The translations under genes were made by a program, and so were the position numbers. Below are positions 44,846 through 53,484 of a stretch of DNA of 64,000 nucleotides, in pieces. Location: the NCBI GenBank assembly GCA_034670265.1, contig JAXMNU010000005.1:226052-290051 (forward strand). Direction: 5' to 3'. This stretch comes from Halomarinibacterium sp034670265 (GTDB taxonomy: Bacteria; Bacteroidota; Bacteroidia; Flavobacteriales; Flavobacteriaceae). How positions within the stretch are numbered: the stretch's first letter is position 1; every line of letters starts with the position of its first letter. The notes beneath the pieces were generated by a model. It had not been told where the DNA came from. It was given only the letters and a program-made list of their open reading frames with translations, and made no database searches.

Positions 44846-45805
44846 ATGCCTTTCTTTTCTTCGCAGTATTCTCCAAAAACACTTTTTAAGAATGGGCATT
44901 TTTCCACTATCTATTCTGCAAAATTTAGAACAGCTCCAAGTATCATTCAGCAACGTGAGCGTCTTCAGTTACCCGATGGTGACTTTATGGATTTGGATTT
45001 TTCATTTTCGGAAAAACCGACAAACCAGATTGCCATCATTCTTCACGGATTAGAAGGTAATGCCCAACGAACCTATATGAAAGGGCAAGGGAATATTCTG
45101 AAAGAAAATAATTGGGATGTTTGTGCTGTAAATTATCGAGGATGTAGCGGTGAAACCAACCTTAGTTATCAAAGTTATAATGCAGGTAAAACAGACGATT
45201 TGGAGATAATTATAAATTACATTTTGGAAAAAAATCGGTATGCTGAAATCGCTTTAATAGGCTTTAGCTTGGGAGGAAATTTACTTTTGAAATATTTAGG
45301 AGAACGAACTTATATTCCGAAAGAAATTATTGTAGGAATTGCCATTTCTGCACCGTTAAGTCTAAAAGGTTCTTTAGAAAAACTTTCACAATGGCATAAT
45401 TGGCTGTATAGAACATCATTTTTATTCGATTTACGGAAAAAATACAAGTTAAAAATGAAGCAATTTCCCGAATTGATGAAGGATTCCGATTATAAAAAAA
45501 TAAAAAGTCTCAAAACCTTTGATGATATTTATACGGCTCCTGCTCACGGATTTATAGACGCTTTCGATTATTATGAGAAAAACAGTAGTCTTCAATTCTT
45601 GCCAAATATAAAAGTCCCTGTACTTATTCTCAATGCAATAAATGACAGTTTTTTATCCCAAAATTGTTATCCCATTTCGCTTGCGGAAAAGTCTAAAAAC
45701 ATTTATCTTGAAACACCCAAATATGGAGGTCACGTTGGTTTTCATAAAACGGATAAAACCTATTATAGTGAAGAACGAGCACTTCAATTTTTAACATCAA
45801 AATAA
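44846..45805 (+). CDS. YheT-type alpha/beta hydrolase
   Basis: 319 residues. The alpha/beta fold shows LHGLEGNAQRTYMKGQG (oxyanion region), the nucleophile elbow GFSLGGNLLLKYLGE with its Ser, a late acidic residue near LILNAINDSFLS and the final His in GGHVGFHK. NYRGCSGETNLSYQSYNAG is the YheT signature. Family members are cytoplasmic or membrane-bound esterases of unsettled role. It is followed by azurin at 8 bases. Confidence 0.88.
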   Translation: MPFFSSQYSPKTLFKNGHFSTIYSAKFRTAPSIIQQRERLQLPDGDFMDLDFSFSEKPTNQIAIILHGLEGNAQRTYMKGQGNILKENNWDVCAVNYRGCSGETNLSYQSYNAGKTDDLEIIINYILEKNRYAEIALIGFSLGGNLLLKYLGERTYIPKEIIVGIAISAPLSLKGSLEKLSQWHNWLYRTSFLFDLRKKYKLKMKQFPELMKDSDYKKIKSLKTFDDIYTAPAHGFIDAFDYYEKNSSLQFLPNIKVPVLILNAINDSFLSQNCYPISLAEKSKNIYLETPKYGGHVGFHKTDKTYYSEERALQFLTSK

Positions 45806-45812
45806 TTCTATT

Positions 45813-46325
45813 ATGAAAAAAATAATATCGTTAGTAGCCTTCGTCACCTTAAGCTTTTTTATAAGCTGTGGAGAAAAAGAAGGAAAAAAAGAAGAAAAAG
45901 AACCCATGAAAATTGGCACTCAAAAAACTGAAAAAGTTGAAGATTCCAATGCCGTAAACGTAGCACTTACCGGAAACGATATGATGCAATACGACAAAAA
46001 TGAAATCAAAGTAAAAGCTGGACAAGAAGTTACCTTAACACTTCGCCATGTGGGAAAATTAGACAAAAAAGTCATGGGGCATAACTTTGTACTATTAATG
46101 CAAGGTGTGAATATGCAGGAATTTGGAATTAAAGCTTCAGAAGCGGGTGAAGCAACCGATTGGATTCCTGAAGACGGAAAAGAAGTGATTGCCCATACAA
46201 AAATGTTAGGTGGAGGTGAGTCCACAAGTATCACTTTTACTGCCCCTGCTGCCGGAACTTATGATTATATATGTAGTTTTCCTGGGCACGTAGCTATGAT
46301 GAAAGGGAAGTTTATTGTAGAGTAA
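45813..46325 (+). CDS. Azurin, lipoprotein form
   Basis: 170 residues. The signal peptide ends in FFISCGEK, a lipobox, followed by a Lys/Glu-rich linker, so the cupredoxin is tethered to a membrane. Type-1 copper ligands are visible: His in MGHNFVL, then Cys and His in CSFPGHVAMMKG with the axial Met. Azurin carries one electron between periplasmic redox partners. The neighbouring cluster encodes a periplasmic GMC dehydrogenase, a possible electron donor (inference). Confidence 0.92.
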   Translation: MKKIISLVAFVTLSFFISCGEKEGKKEEKEPMKIGTQKTEKVEDSNAVNVALTGNDMMQYDKNEIKVKAGQEVTLTLRHVGKLDKKVMGHNFVLLMQGVNMQEFGIKASEAGEATDWIPEDGKEVIAHTKMLGGGESTSITFTAPAAGTYDYICSFPGHVAMMKGKFIVE

Positions 46326-46364
46326 TTAGATTTATTTTTGCCATAATTTGAAGAGTGGGTGGTT

Positions 46365-47300
46365 TTATAGAAAATCATCCACTTTTTTATAGGCATCAAT
46401 TACTTTTAATTCTCCTTCTTTCCCTGTAACTGAATTGCCATGCTCCATACCTAAAATGCCTTTGTACCCTTTATCAAAAATGTACTTAAACACATTTTTA
46501 TAATTAATTTCTCCTGTCGTGGGCTCATTTCGCCCAGGGTTATCCCCAATCTGGAAATAAGCAATCTCATCCCAACAGGCTTCAATATTGGGTAGTAAAT
46601 TTCCCTCTTGAATTTGTTGGTGGTAAATATCAAAAAGTATTTTACAAGAAGGACTATTCACCGCTTTACAAATTTGATAGGCCTGTGGAGATTCCGTTAA
46701 AAACAACCCAGGATGATTCCTAAAATTTAGCGGCTCCAAAACCATGATAATATTATGAGGTTCTAAAATATCGCAGGCTCTTTTTAATGTTTCTACCACA
46801 TTTGCTGTTTGAAAATCGTTGTCCAAACGTAAGTCCACATGGCCTGGCACTACGGTCATCCATTTGGCATTTACTCTTTTTGCCACCTCAACCGAATCTT
46901 TTATATACTGAAGAAACTCGTCACGCCATTCGGCTTTACCACTTGCAAGATTAGGCTCTTTCCAGTAAATCTTATGTGCCACAAAAACCCCCATTTCCAT
47001 ACCCAGCTGCTCCATTTTTGAAGCAATTCGGTTTTGTTCTTCAACAGGGCGATTTCGCATTTCATTATCTTCAAAAGCAGTAAAGCCTTGTTCTGAAATG
47101 AATTCCAATTGCGAAATGATATCTTCTCCTGCGTGACTTTTAAACATCCCATCGTGAGGGGCATATTTCAAATTGAATGAATGTTTTTCAATTTCAAATG
47201 GAATCTTTTCTGAAAATATTTCAGAAGCTAAAACACTTCCGCCCAACGTAAAAAGGGAACCCGTTAAGGCTCCCTTTTGTATAAATTTTCTTCTATCCAT
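46365..47300 (-). CDS. Tat-exported TIM-barrel isomerase (hydroxypyruvate isomerase family)
   Basis: About 311 residues starting MDRRKFIQKGALTGSLFTLGG, a twin-arginine signal; the longer frame to 47330 begins inside the upstream gene. The AP-endonuclease-2-type barrel has VVPGHVDLR, MVLEPLNFRNHPG, ILFDIYHQQIQEGNL and MEHGNSVTGKEG, with Glu, Asp, His and Glu metal ligands. Named for hydroxypyruvate isomerase, but in this cluster a keto-sugar substrate is likelier. Third gene of the minus-strand operon, 7 bases after the small subunit gene. Confidence 0.85.
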   Translation of the reverse strand: MDRRKFIQKGALTGSLFTLGGSVLASEIFSEKIPFEIEKHSFNLKYAPHDGMFKSHAGEDIISQLEFISEQGFTAFEDNEMRNRPVEEQNRIASKMEQLGMEMGVFVAHKIYWKEPNLASGKAEWRDEFLQYIKDSVEVAKRVNAKWMTVVPGHVDLRLDNDFQTANVVETLKRACDILEPHNIIMVLEPLNFRNHPGLFLTESPQAYQICKAVNSPSCKILFDIYHQQIQEGNLLPNIEACWDEIAYFQIGDNPGRNEPTTGEINYKNVFKYIFDKGYKGILGMEHGNSVTGKEGELKVIDAYKKVDDFL

Positions 47301-47307
47301 TTTTTTT

Positions 47308-47997
47308 CTATAAAGCCATGGCTTTTCCATTTCCAGCTTCGCTTAAAGGAATACATCCTTTTTGCTGTCCAGGTACAGGATCATACCAAAGTACATTTTT
47401 ACCAATTTCTTCACTGGTTTTCCAACCCCAAATAGTTAGTCCACGAATGGAAGAGGTTAAGTAAAACAATTGCGCATCTTTATCGAATGTAGCTGAAGGA
47501 TCTATTTTGCTAGTTTCAAGAAATTCTCCATAACGTCTTCCATACTCAATTTGAGTCTCTTTGGGTGTTCTTAAGTACTTAGACAACATTTGGTCAAACT
47601 CTTCTGCAGTTCCCTTGTCTAATTCTTTATTAAAAGTAGCTTTAAATTCCGCTTCAAATGTATTAAAAGCATTTTTTACAAATTGCTTTTCTCTAGAAGA
47701 GGATACTTCCCAAAATTCATCTTCAACTTCAGATTTATCTGCTGGCAAAACTTCATTCCAATAGGTATCTATAAATTGGTGTACCCCAACAGCAACTGCG
47801 CCGGGAACTTTTTCATCATTGGGAATAATTAGGTCTACCATGCTTTTTAACGCATGTCCTTGTGCTTGTGTAACAAACACTGGAGTGAATGTTGGTCCTG
47901 CTTCTTTACAACTTTGTAATATACTTATAATGGTAGGTGTTGCTACTAAAGCTCCAGCTCCCCATCCTAGGTTTCGTAAGGCTTGTCTTCTATCCAT
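47308..47997 (-). CDS. Gluconate 2-dehydrogenase subunit 3-type small subunit
   Basis: 229 residues. The Tat signal MDRRQALRNLGWGAGALVATPTIISILQSC ends in a lipobox-like Cys. The mature part is a helical gluconate_2-dh3 domain (LKSMVDLIIPNDEKVPGAVAVGVHQFIDTYW). In related dehydrogenases this subunit folds with the flavin subunit and carries it across the membrane by Tat. The gene overlaps the GMC gene by one base. C-terminal GWKTSEEIGKNVLWYDPVPG is typical of the family. Confidence 0.92.
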   Translation of the reverse strand: MDRRQALRNLGWGAGALVATPTIISILQSCKEAGPTFTPVFVTQAQGHALKSMVDLIIPNDEKVPGAVAVGVHQFIDTYWNEVLPADKSEVEDEFWEVSSSREKQFVKNAFNTFEAEFKATFNKELDKGTAEEFDQMLSKYLRTPKETQIEYGRRYGEFLETSKIDPSATFDKDAQLFYLTSSIRGLTIWGWKTSEEIGKNVLWYDPVPGQQKGCIPLSEAGNGKAMAL

Positions 47998-49694
47998 TAT
48001 GCTTCTTTTTTAATTTGGTTAACGGCATGATTTGCAGCTCGTGCAGTAAATGCCATATAGGTTAATGATGGGTTTACACAACTCGCCGAGGTCATAAATG
48101 AACCATCGGTACAGTAAACGTTAGATACAGCGTGCAACTGATTATTTCCATTACACACAGATGTTTTTGGGTCTTTCCCCATTCGTGCAGTACCCATTTC
48201 GTGGATTCCTAATCCAGGAGCTCCTGGATCATCCCAAGGTTCAATATCACTATATCCTGCTTTTTCAAGCATTTCGATAGCTTGTTGCACCATGTCTTTT
48301 CGCATTTCGTATTCGTTTTCTTTCCATTCGGCATCAAATGTAATGGTTGGCAAGCCCCATTTATCGAGCTTGTCATAATCTAGCGTCATTTTATTTTCGT
48401 GATAGGGTAAACACTCTCCAAAACCTAATAGGAGCATTCGCCAGTTTCCAGGCTCCGTAATTGCATTTTTTAAATCTTTTCCGTATCCAAGTTCTGCAAC
48501 CATTTCATCATAACGACCACGGCCTGCACCCCCTTGATACCCATATCCTCTTTTAAAGTTTGGCATATCGGTTTTTCCGCCTAAGTTTCGGAATCTTGGA
48601 ATATAAAGTCCATTCGGTCTGCGACCTTTATAGTGTTTGTCTTCAAAATCATTTACGTTTGCCCATGCTCCTGCTTTAAAGTGATGATCCATAATATTAC
48701 ATCCTAGTTCACCACTGTCGTTACCCATTCCGTTAGGGAAGCGCTCACTTTTGGACTGAAGCAAAATACTTGCTGTAGCAATGGCGGACGCACATAAGAA
48801 TATCACTTTGGCATTAAATACCATGTCTTCACCAGTTTCGGTATCTTTCACTTTAACTCCCGTAGCCTTTTTGGTGGAATCATCATAAATGATTTCGTAA
48901 GCTATAGAATTTGGACGCAGTGTTAAATTTCCTGTTTTTTCTGCAGCAGGAAGTGTTGAAGAAACACTACTAAAATAACCTCCAAAAGGACATCCTCTCA
49001 TACAACGATTTCTAAATTGGCAATTGGAACGCCCATCGTGGGTTTTAGTTCCTGTAAGGTGTGCAGTACGACCAATAGTTACAAGTCTTCCGTCATCGTA
49101 ATTTTTTGCCATAGATTCTTTTAAATCTATTTCGGCACAGTTTAATTCCATGGGTGGAGAGAAAATTCCATCTGGTAAAACTTCAAGCCCTAAGGCTTCT
49201 CCACTTACACCAATAAACTCTTCTACCTTATCGTACCAAGGTGCAATATCTTTATATCGTACAGGCCAGTCTACCGCAATTCCTTCTTTTTTGTTAGCCC
49301 CAAAATCAATATCACTTAAACGATAACTTTGACGTCCCCACATAATGGAACGCCCTCCCACGTGATATCCACGAATCCAATCAAATCTTTTCGTTTCATT
49401 ATAAGGATGTACCAAGTCATTTACAAAGAAATGCCTGTGTGCTTCATCTGTGGTGTATCCTGTTCTGGCTTGCTTTAATTGTTTTTTCTGTTCTTCAACA
49501 GGCAATTGCCCTTTAAACTTAAAATCCCAAGGGTCCATATTTGCTGTTGGGTAATCTTCAATGTGTTTTATCATTCGTCCTCTTTCAAGAACCAATGTTT
49601 TCATGCCATTTTCGCAAAGTTCTTTTGCGGCCCATCCGCCGCTTATTCCAGAACCAACTACGATAGCATCGTACATTTCATCAGGGTTTGCCAT
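47997..49694 (-). CDS. GMC oxidoreductase, glucoside 3-dehydrogenase-like large subunit
   Basis: 565 residues. FAD binds at GSGISGG (14-20). The active-site His498 is in HEMGTARM and Asn541 in CVNPSLTY. Cys residues at about 225, 231 and 235 (CQFRNRCMRGC) match the iron-sulfur or redox Cys cluster of FAD-GDH/glucoside 3-dehydrogenases. There is no signal peptide of its own, so export probably relies on the Tat signal of the small subunit. Likely oxidises C3 of a glycoside; electrons go to a periplasmic or quinone acceptor. Confidence 0.92.
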   Translation of the reverse strand: MANPDEMYDAIVVGSGISGGWAAKELCENGMKTLVLERGRMIKHIEDYPTANMDPWDFKFKGQLPVEEQKKQLKQARTGYTTDEAHRHFFVNDLVHPYNETKRFDWIRGYHVGGRSIMWGRQSYRLSDIDFGANKKEGIAVDWPVRYKDIAPWYDKVEEFIGVSGEALGLEVLPDGIFSPPMELNCAEIDLKESMAKNYDDGRLVTIGRTAHLTGTKTHDGRSNCQFRNRCMRGCPFGGYFSSVSSTLPAAEKTGNLTLRPNSIAYEIIYDDSTKKATGVKVKDTETGEDMVFNAKVIFLCASAIATASILLQSKSERFPNGMGNDSGELGCNIMDHHFKAGAWANVNDFEDKHYKGRRPNGLYIPRFRNLGGKTDMPNFKRGYGYQGGAGRGRYDEMVAELGYGKDLKNAITEPGNWRMLLLGFGECLPYHENKMTLDYDKLDKWGLPTITFDAEWKENEYEMRKDMVQQAIEMLEKAGYSDIEPWDDPGAPGLGIHEMGTARMGKDPKTSVCNGNNQLHAVSNVYCTDGSFMTSASCVNPSLTYMAFTARAANHAVNQIKKEA

Positions 49695-49849
49695 TGTATG
49701 TTTTTTAGTTTTAAAGTGGTTTTAATCTACTAAATACCTTAGTTATGGAAGATACAAATCGTAAACTAAGAATTATAAAGTTAACTACTAATTTCCACTA
49801 TTTTTTTCGATTACACAAAAATACATTCCTAAAAGAATAAGATTGATAG

Positions 49850-49865
49850 CCGAAAACGTTTTCGG
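49850..49865. promoter_or_regulatory. LacI-type operator between divergent sugar operons
   Basis: CCGAAAACGTTTTCGG is a perfect 16-bp palindrome with a central CG, the form bound by LacI/GalR regulators. It lies in the 282-bp gap between the GMC operon (minus) and the isomerase operon (plus), so one site could control both. No LacI gene lies in the window. Confidence 0.7.
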
Positions 49866-49976
49866 TTACGAAATTCGCAATCCACCTCAAAATCCGATTG
49901 AAACCTTTTTAAAAAGAATTATCTTAGAAGAAATTTTTCAAAAAAAACAAACTTAAATAACCAACATCCTAAGTCA

Positions 49977-50957
49977 ATGAAAAATATATATATCCTTGTA
50001 TTATCCCTTACAACATTAATAGCTTGTAAAAACACCCAAAAAGAAAACACCGAAACTTCAGAAACAGCCATGGTAAAGGACACTGTCCCTGTTAACGATA
50101 TTAAATTTTCCTTAGCACAATGGTCTATTCATGTTCCAATTCAAAAAGGAGAAATGGACCCAATGGATTTTGCAGAGTATGCTAAGGCATTAGGTTTTGA
50201 TGTCATTGAATATGTTGATCAATTATATCCTGTGGACACATCCGTTCCTTATGAAGATTGGGTTATGAACCTTACTGAAGAATGGAAGGTGAAAAATGAT
50301 TCGTTAGGGGTTTCCTTCGGACTTATTATGATTGACACTGCAGGAGAATTAGCTGACCCTGATGAACAAAAGAGAAAAGAATCTTTAAAAAAGCATAAAA
50401 ACTGGATTGATGCCGCTGCAAAAGTTGGCTCACCTGCTATTCGAGTTAATCTTTTCGGATATACAGAATTAGAATCATGGCATAATGCCTGTGTTGCTGC
50501 CTTAAAAGAATTGGGAGCCTATGCCGCCGAAAAAAATGTTCTCATATTACCCGAAAATCATGCCCAACTATCCAATAACGCAGATTATATGGTAGCCGTA
50601 ATTGATGAAGTTAATATGTCCAATGTTGGTGTGCTTCCAGATTTCGGAAACTTTTGTGTTTTAAGAGAAAAAGGAGTCCGTTGGAATGGTCCCTGTTTAG
50701 ATGAATACGACCGCTATGAAGGGATTGCAAAATTAATGAAGCATGCCAAAGGATTTGTATCTGCAAAATCTCAAAATTTTGATGAAAATGGCGATGAAAC
50801 TAAAATAAACTATTATAAAATGATGCAGATTTTGAAGGATGCTGGATTCTCTGGACACATTGGCGTGGAGTACGAAAATGAAGAATATATAGATCCTTCT
50901 GAAGGTATCATGGCAACAAAAAACTTAGTTCTTAAAGGATTAGAAAAAGCTAACTAA
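49977..50957 (+). CDS. Secreted lipoprotein TIM-barrel sugar isomerase
   Basis: 326 residues. Signal MKNIYILVLSLTTLIAC ends in a lipobox, followed by a Thr/Glu-rich linker and an AP-endonuclease-2/xylose-isomerase-like barrel (FSLAQWSIHVPIQKGEMDPMDF, VLILPENHAQLS, GVLPDFGNFC, GHIGVEYENEE). Metal ligands are Glu, Asp, His and Glu. It is thus exported, in contrast to the cytoplasmic paralogue at 53485. First gene of the plus-strand operon, with the transporter 11 bases downstream. Confidence 0.87.
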   Translation: MKNIYILVLSLTTLIACKNTQKENTETSETAMVKDTVPVNDIKFSLAQWSIHVPIQKGEMDPMDFAEYAKALGFDVIEYVDQLYPVDTSVPYEDWVMNLTEEWKVKNDSLGVSFGLIMIDTAGELADPDEQKRKESLKKHKNWIDAAAKVGSPAIRVNLFGYTELESWHNACVAALKELGAYAAEKNVLILPENHAQLSNNADYMVAVIDEVNMSNVGVLPDFGNFCVLREKGVRWNGPCLDEYDRYEGIAKLMKHAKGFVSAKSQNFDENGDETKINYYKMMQILKDAGFSGHIGVEYENEEYIDPSEGIMATKNLVLKGLEKAN

Positions 50958-50967
50958 TAAAAACAAT

Positions 50968-52194
50968 ATGAAATCAACCACACGTTTTCAATTATCGTTT
51001 ATGATGTTCCTCGAGTTTTTTATTTGGGGAGGATGGTTTGTTACTATGGGAACCTTTTTAGGGAATACCTTATTAGCATCAGGTGGTGAAACGGCTATGG
51101 CATATTCCACTCAATCGTGGGGTGCTATCATCGCGCCATTTATTATAGGACTTATTGCCGACCGCTATTTTAATGCAGAACGCATTTTAGGGGTACTTCA
51201 CTTAATTGGAGCCTTTTTAATGTACCAAATGTCACAAGCCACAGATTTTGCCGTATTTTATCCCTACGTTTTAGGGTATATGATTGCGTATATGCCTACG
51301 TTGGCATTGGTTAATTCAGTATCGTTTAATCAAATGAAAGACCCTTCAAAAGATTTTCCATTTATACGTGTTTGGGGAACTGTGGGTTGGATCGTAGCTG
51401 GATTGCTTATTAGCTTTGCCTTTAAATGGGATTCTCTTGAGAATATTAAAGAAGGAATGCTTTCCAACACCTTTTTAATGACTGCCATTGCTTCGGCTGT
51501 TTTAGGAGTTTTCAGTTTTCTATTGCCAAAAACACCGCCACAAGCCAAAGGAGAAAAAGCGAGTATTGCTGATATTTTAGGACTTGATGCCTTAAAATTA
51601 CTGAAGGATAGAAACTTTTTAATATTCTTTTTATCCTCTGTTTTAATCTGTATTCCGCTGGCGTTTTACTATCAAAACCTGAGTCCTTTTTTAACTGAAA
51701 GTGGCGTAGAAAATTCAACCGCTTGGGCTTCGGCAGGACAAATTTCTGAAGTATTATTTATGTTATTGCTTCCCTTCTTTTTCAAAAAGTTTGGCTTTAA
51801 GAAAACCATCCTTGTTGGAATGTTAGCCTGGGTAGTTCGCTATTTACTTTTTGCTTATGGAAATTCTGGTGAACTATTCTTTATGCTCATTATGGGGATT
51901 CTTTTACACGGAATCTGCTACGACTTCTTCTTTGTTTCGGGTCAAATTTATACCGATAGCAAAGCGGGCGAAAAAATTAAAAGTGCCGCACAAGGGTTAA
52001 TTACATTAGCAACGTATGGTGTTGGAATGTTAGTTGGTTTTTATGTCGCTGGAAAAATAACCGATGCAAATATTATTACAGAAGGTGGACATACTTGGCA
52101 GTCTATATGGACGTTCCCAGCATTGTTTGCTGCCGGAGTATTAGTGTTGTTCGCATTATTATTTAAAAATGAAAAAATAGAATACAAAGAATAG
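50968..52194 (+). CDS. MFS transporter, NupG-like
   Basis: 408 residues with about 12 transmembrane helices. TTRFQLSFMMFLEFFIWGGWFVTMGTFLG and FIRVWGTVGWIVAGLLIS match the nucleoside:H+ symporter family (NupG/XapB). In Bacteroidota these often sit in sugar catabolic clusters, so the substrate here is probably a sugar or keto-sugar produced in the periplasm. Located between the exported isomerase and the Gfo/Idh gene in the same operon. Confidence 0.88.
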   Translation: MKSTTRFQLSFMMFLEFFIWGGWFVTMGTFLGNTLLASGGETAMAYSTQSWGAIIAPFIIGLIADRYFNAERILGVLHLIGAFLMYQMSQATDFAVFYPYVLGYMIAYMPTLALVNSVSFNQMKDPSKDFPFIRVWGTVGWIVAGLLISFAFKWDSLENIKEGMLSNTFLMTAIASAVLGVFSFLLPKTPPQAKGEKASIADILGLDALKLLKDRNFLIFFLSSVLICIPLAFYYQNLSPFLTESGVENSTAWASAGQISEVLFMLLLPFFFKKFGFKKTILVGMLAWVVRYLLFAYGNSGELFFMLIMGILLHGICYDFFFVSGQIYTDSKAGEKIKSAAQGLITLATYGVGMLVGFYVAGKITDANIITEGGHTWQSIWTFPALFAAGVLVLFALLFKNEKIEYKE

Positions 52195-52213
52195 GCTTCG
52201 ACTTCGCTCAGCC
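52194..52213. repeat. Short dispersed repeat after the MFS gene
   Basis: GGCTTCGACTTCGCTCAGCC contains GGCT/AGCC arms and the CTTCGACTTCGCTCAG core that is a frequent intergenic repeat in Flavobacteriaceae. Confidence 0.5.
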
Positions 52214-52256
52214 ACCTTTTTTTTGTTGGGCGCGTTGCTAACTATAAATTAAAATT

Positions 52257-53390
52257 ATGAGTAATAAAATACGATGGGGCGTCTTAGGTGGCGGTGGTGA
52301 TTCTTTAATTGGAGTATTGCACCGTGTTGCTGCCAGTATGTTTGATGCCTATCAATTAACAGGAGCGGTTTTTAACCCCGATTACAATACAAGCCTAGCT
52401 TTTGCTGAAGAAATTGGGATCCCGACCAACCGAATTTACAAGGATTTTGACACCATGGTGGCTGAAGAATTAAAGTTGCCAGAAAATGATCGGATTCAGG
52501 TGTTTTCAATACTAACACCAAATTTTTTGCATTTCCCAATGGCGAAAAAATTACTTGAAAGTGGATTTCATGTGATTTGTGAAAAACCCATGACCATGAC
52601 TTATGCAGAAGCTTTGGAATTGGAAGCCATTCAGAAAAAAAACAACAATATTTTTGCGCTTACCCATACCTATACAGGCTACCCCATGGTACGCCAAATG
52701 AAGAAAATGATAGAAGAAGGGGCTATTGGTGACGTTCAGAAAGTAGATGTGCAATATTACCAAGGATGGATTAATCCTATTATTCACGATAAAGAAAAAC
52801 GGAACACCACTTGGCGTTTGGATCCTTCAAAATCGGGAATAAGTTGTTGTATGGGAGATATTGGAGTGCACGCCTACCAAATGTTGGAATTTGTCACGGG
52901 AATGGAAGTGAAAACCATTTTGGCAGACCTTAACCATTTGTACGATGACAACCAAATGGATATCGACGGTACAGTTTTGGTTCGTTTAGGAAAATACACC
53001 AAAGGCGTTATTAGAGCCAGCCAAATTGCAACTGCCGAAGAAAACAACTTTTCCGTAGCAGTTTATGGAAAAAAAGGCGGCCTAAAATGGGAACAAGAAA
53101 ATCCTAATTATTTATACCATTTAGAAGACGGAGAACCCATTAAAACACTGAAACCGGGAAATGTTTACAATAGCAGACTTTCGTTGGACGGAACCAAACT
53201 TCCGCCAGGACATCCCGAAGGTATTTTTGATGCCATGGGCAATATTTACAAAGGGGTTGCTAAAGCGATTAGGAAACAACCTTATGATACCGCTGAATTC
53301 CCCTCGATGCGAGATGGTGTTCGCGGAATGAATTTTATTGAAACCTCTGTGGCTTCGCATAAAGAAGGGAATGTTTGGAAAGAATTATAA
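52257..53390 (+). CDS. Gfo/Idh/MocA family oxidoreductase
   Basis: 377 residues. The N-terminal Rossmann motif is GVLGGGGDSLIG, EKPMTMTY holds the conserved EKP Lys, and THTYTGYPMVRQM and SKSGISCCMGDIGVHAYQM hold catalytic Lys/His-region residues. No signal peptide, so it is cytoplasmic. These enzymes use NAD(P) to oxidise or reduce sugar hydroxyl/keto groups; in this cluster reduction or epimerisation of a 3-keto-sugar is plausible (inference). Confidence 0.92.
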   Translation: MSNKIRWGVLGGGGDSLIGVLHRVAASMFDAYQLTGAVFNPDYNTSLAFAEEIGIPTNRIYKDFDTMVAEELKLPENDRIQVFSILTPNFLHFPMAKKLLESGFHVICEKPMTMTYAEALELEAIQKKNNNIFALTHTYTGYPMVRQMKKMIEEGAIGDVQKVDVQYYQGWINPIIHDKEKRNTTWRLDPSKSGISCCMGDIGVHAYQMLEFVTGMEVKTILADLNHLYDDNQMDIDGTVLVRLGKYTKGVIRASQIATAEENNFSVAVYGKKGGLKWEQENPNYLYHLEDGEPIKTLKPGNVYNSRLSLDGTKLPPGHPEGIFDAMGNIYKGVAKAIRKQPYDTAEFPSMRDGVRGMNFIETSVASHKEGNVWKEL

Positions 53391-53463
53391 TTTTCCCCTT
53401 TGAAGAGGATAAAGAGGGATGTTTTTGAAAGCGTAAAAAAAATAACTAACAATTAAAAAGATA

Positions 53464-53477
53464 CCCGCCTACGCGGG
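53464..53477. repeat. Small GC hairpin of a dispersed-repeat type
   Basis: CCCGC-ctac-GCGGG lies 8 bases before the ATG of the next gene. CCTACG-loop hairpins like this are common dispersed elements in flavobacteria; the position near the start codon could lower translation. Confidence 0.45.
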
Positions 53478-53484
53478 CAGTAAT

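Noticed and set aside
47255..47285. Terminator between the small subunit and isomerase genes on the minus strand
   Set aside because: The AAAAGGGA/TCCCTTTT hairpin lies inside the Tat signal coding region of the isomerase (KGALTGSLF), so it is coding sequence in an operon.
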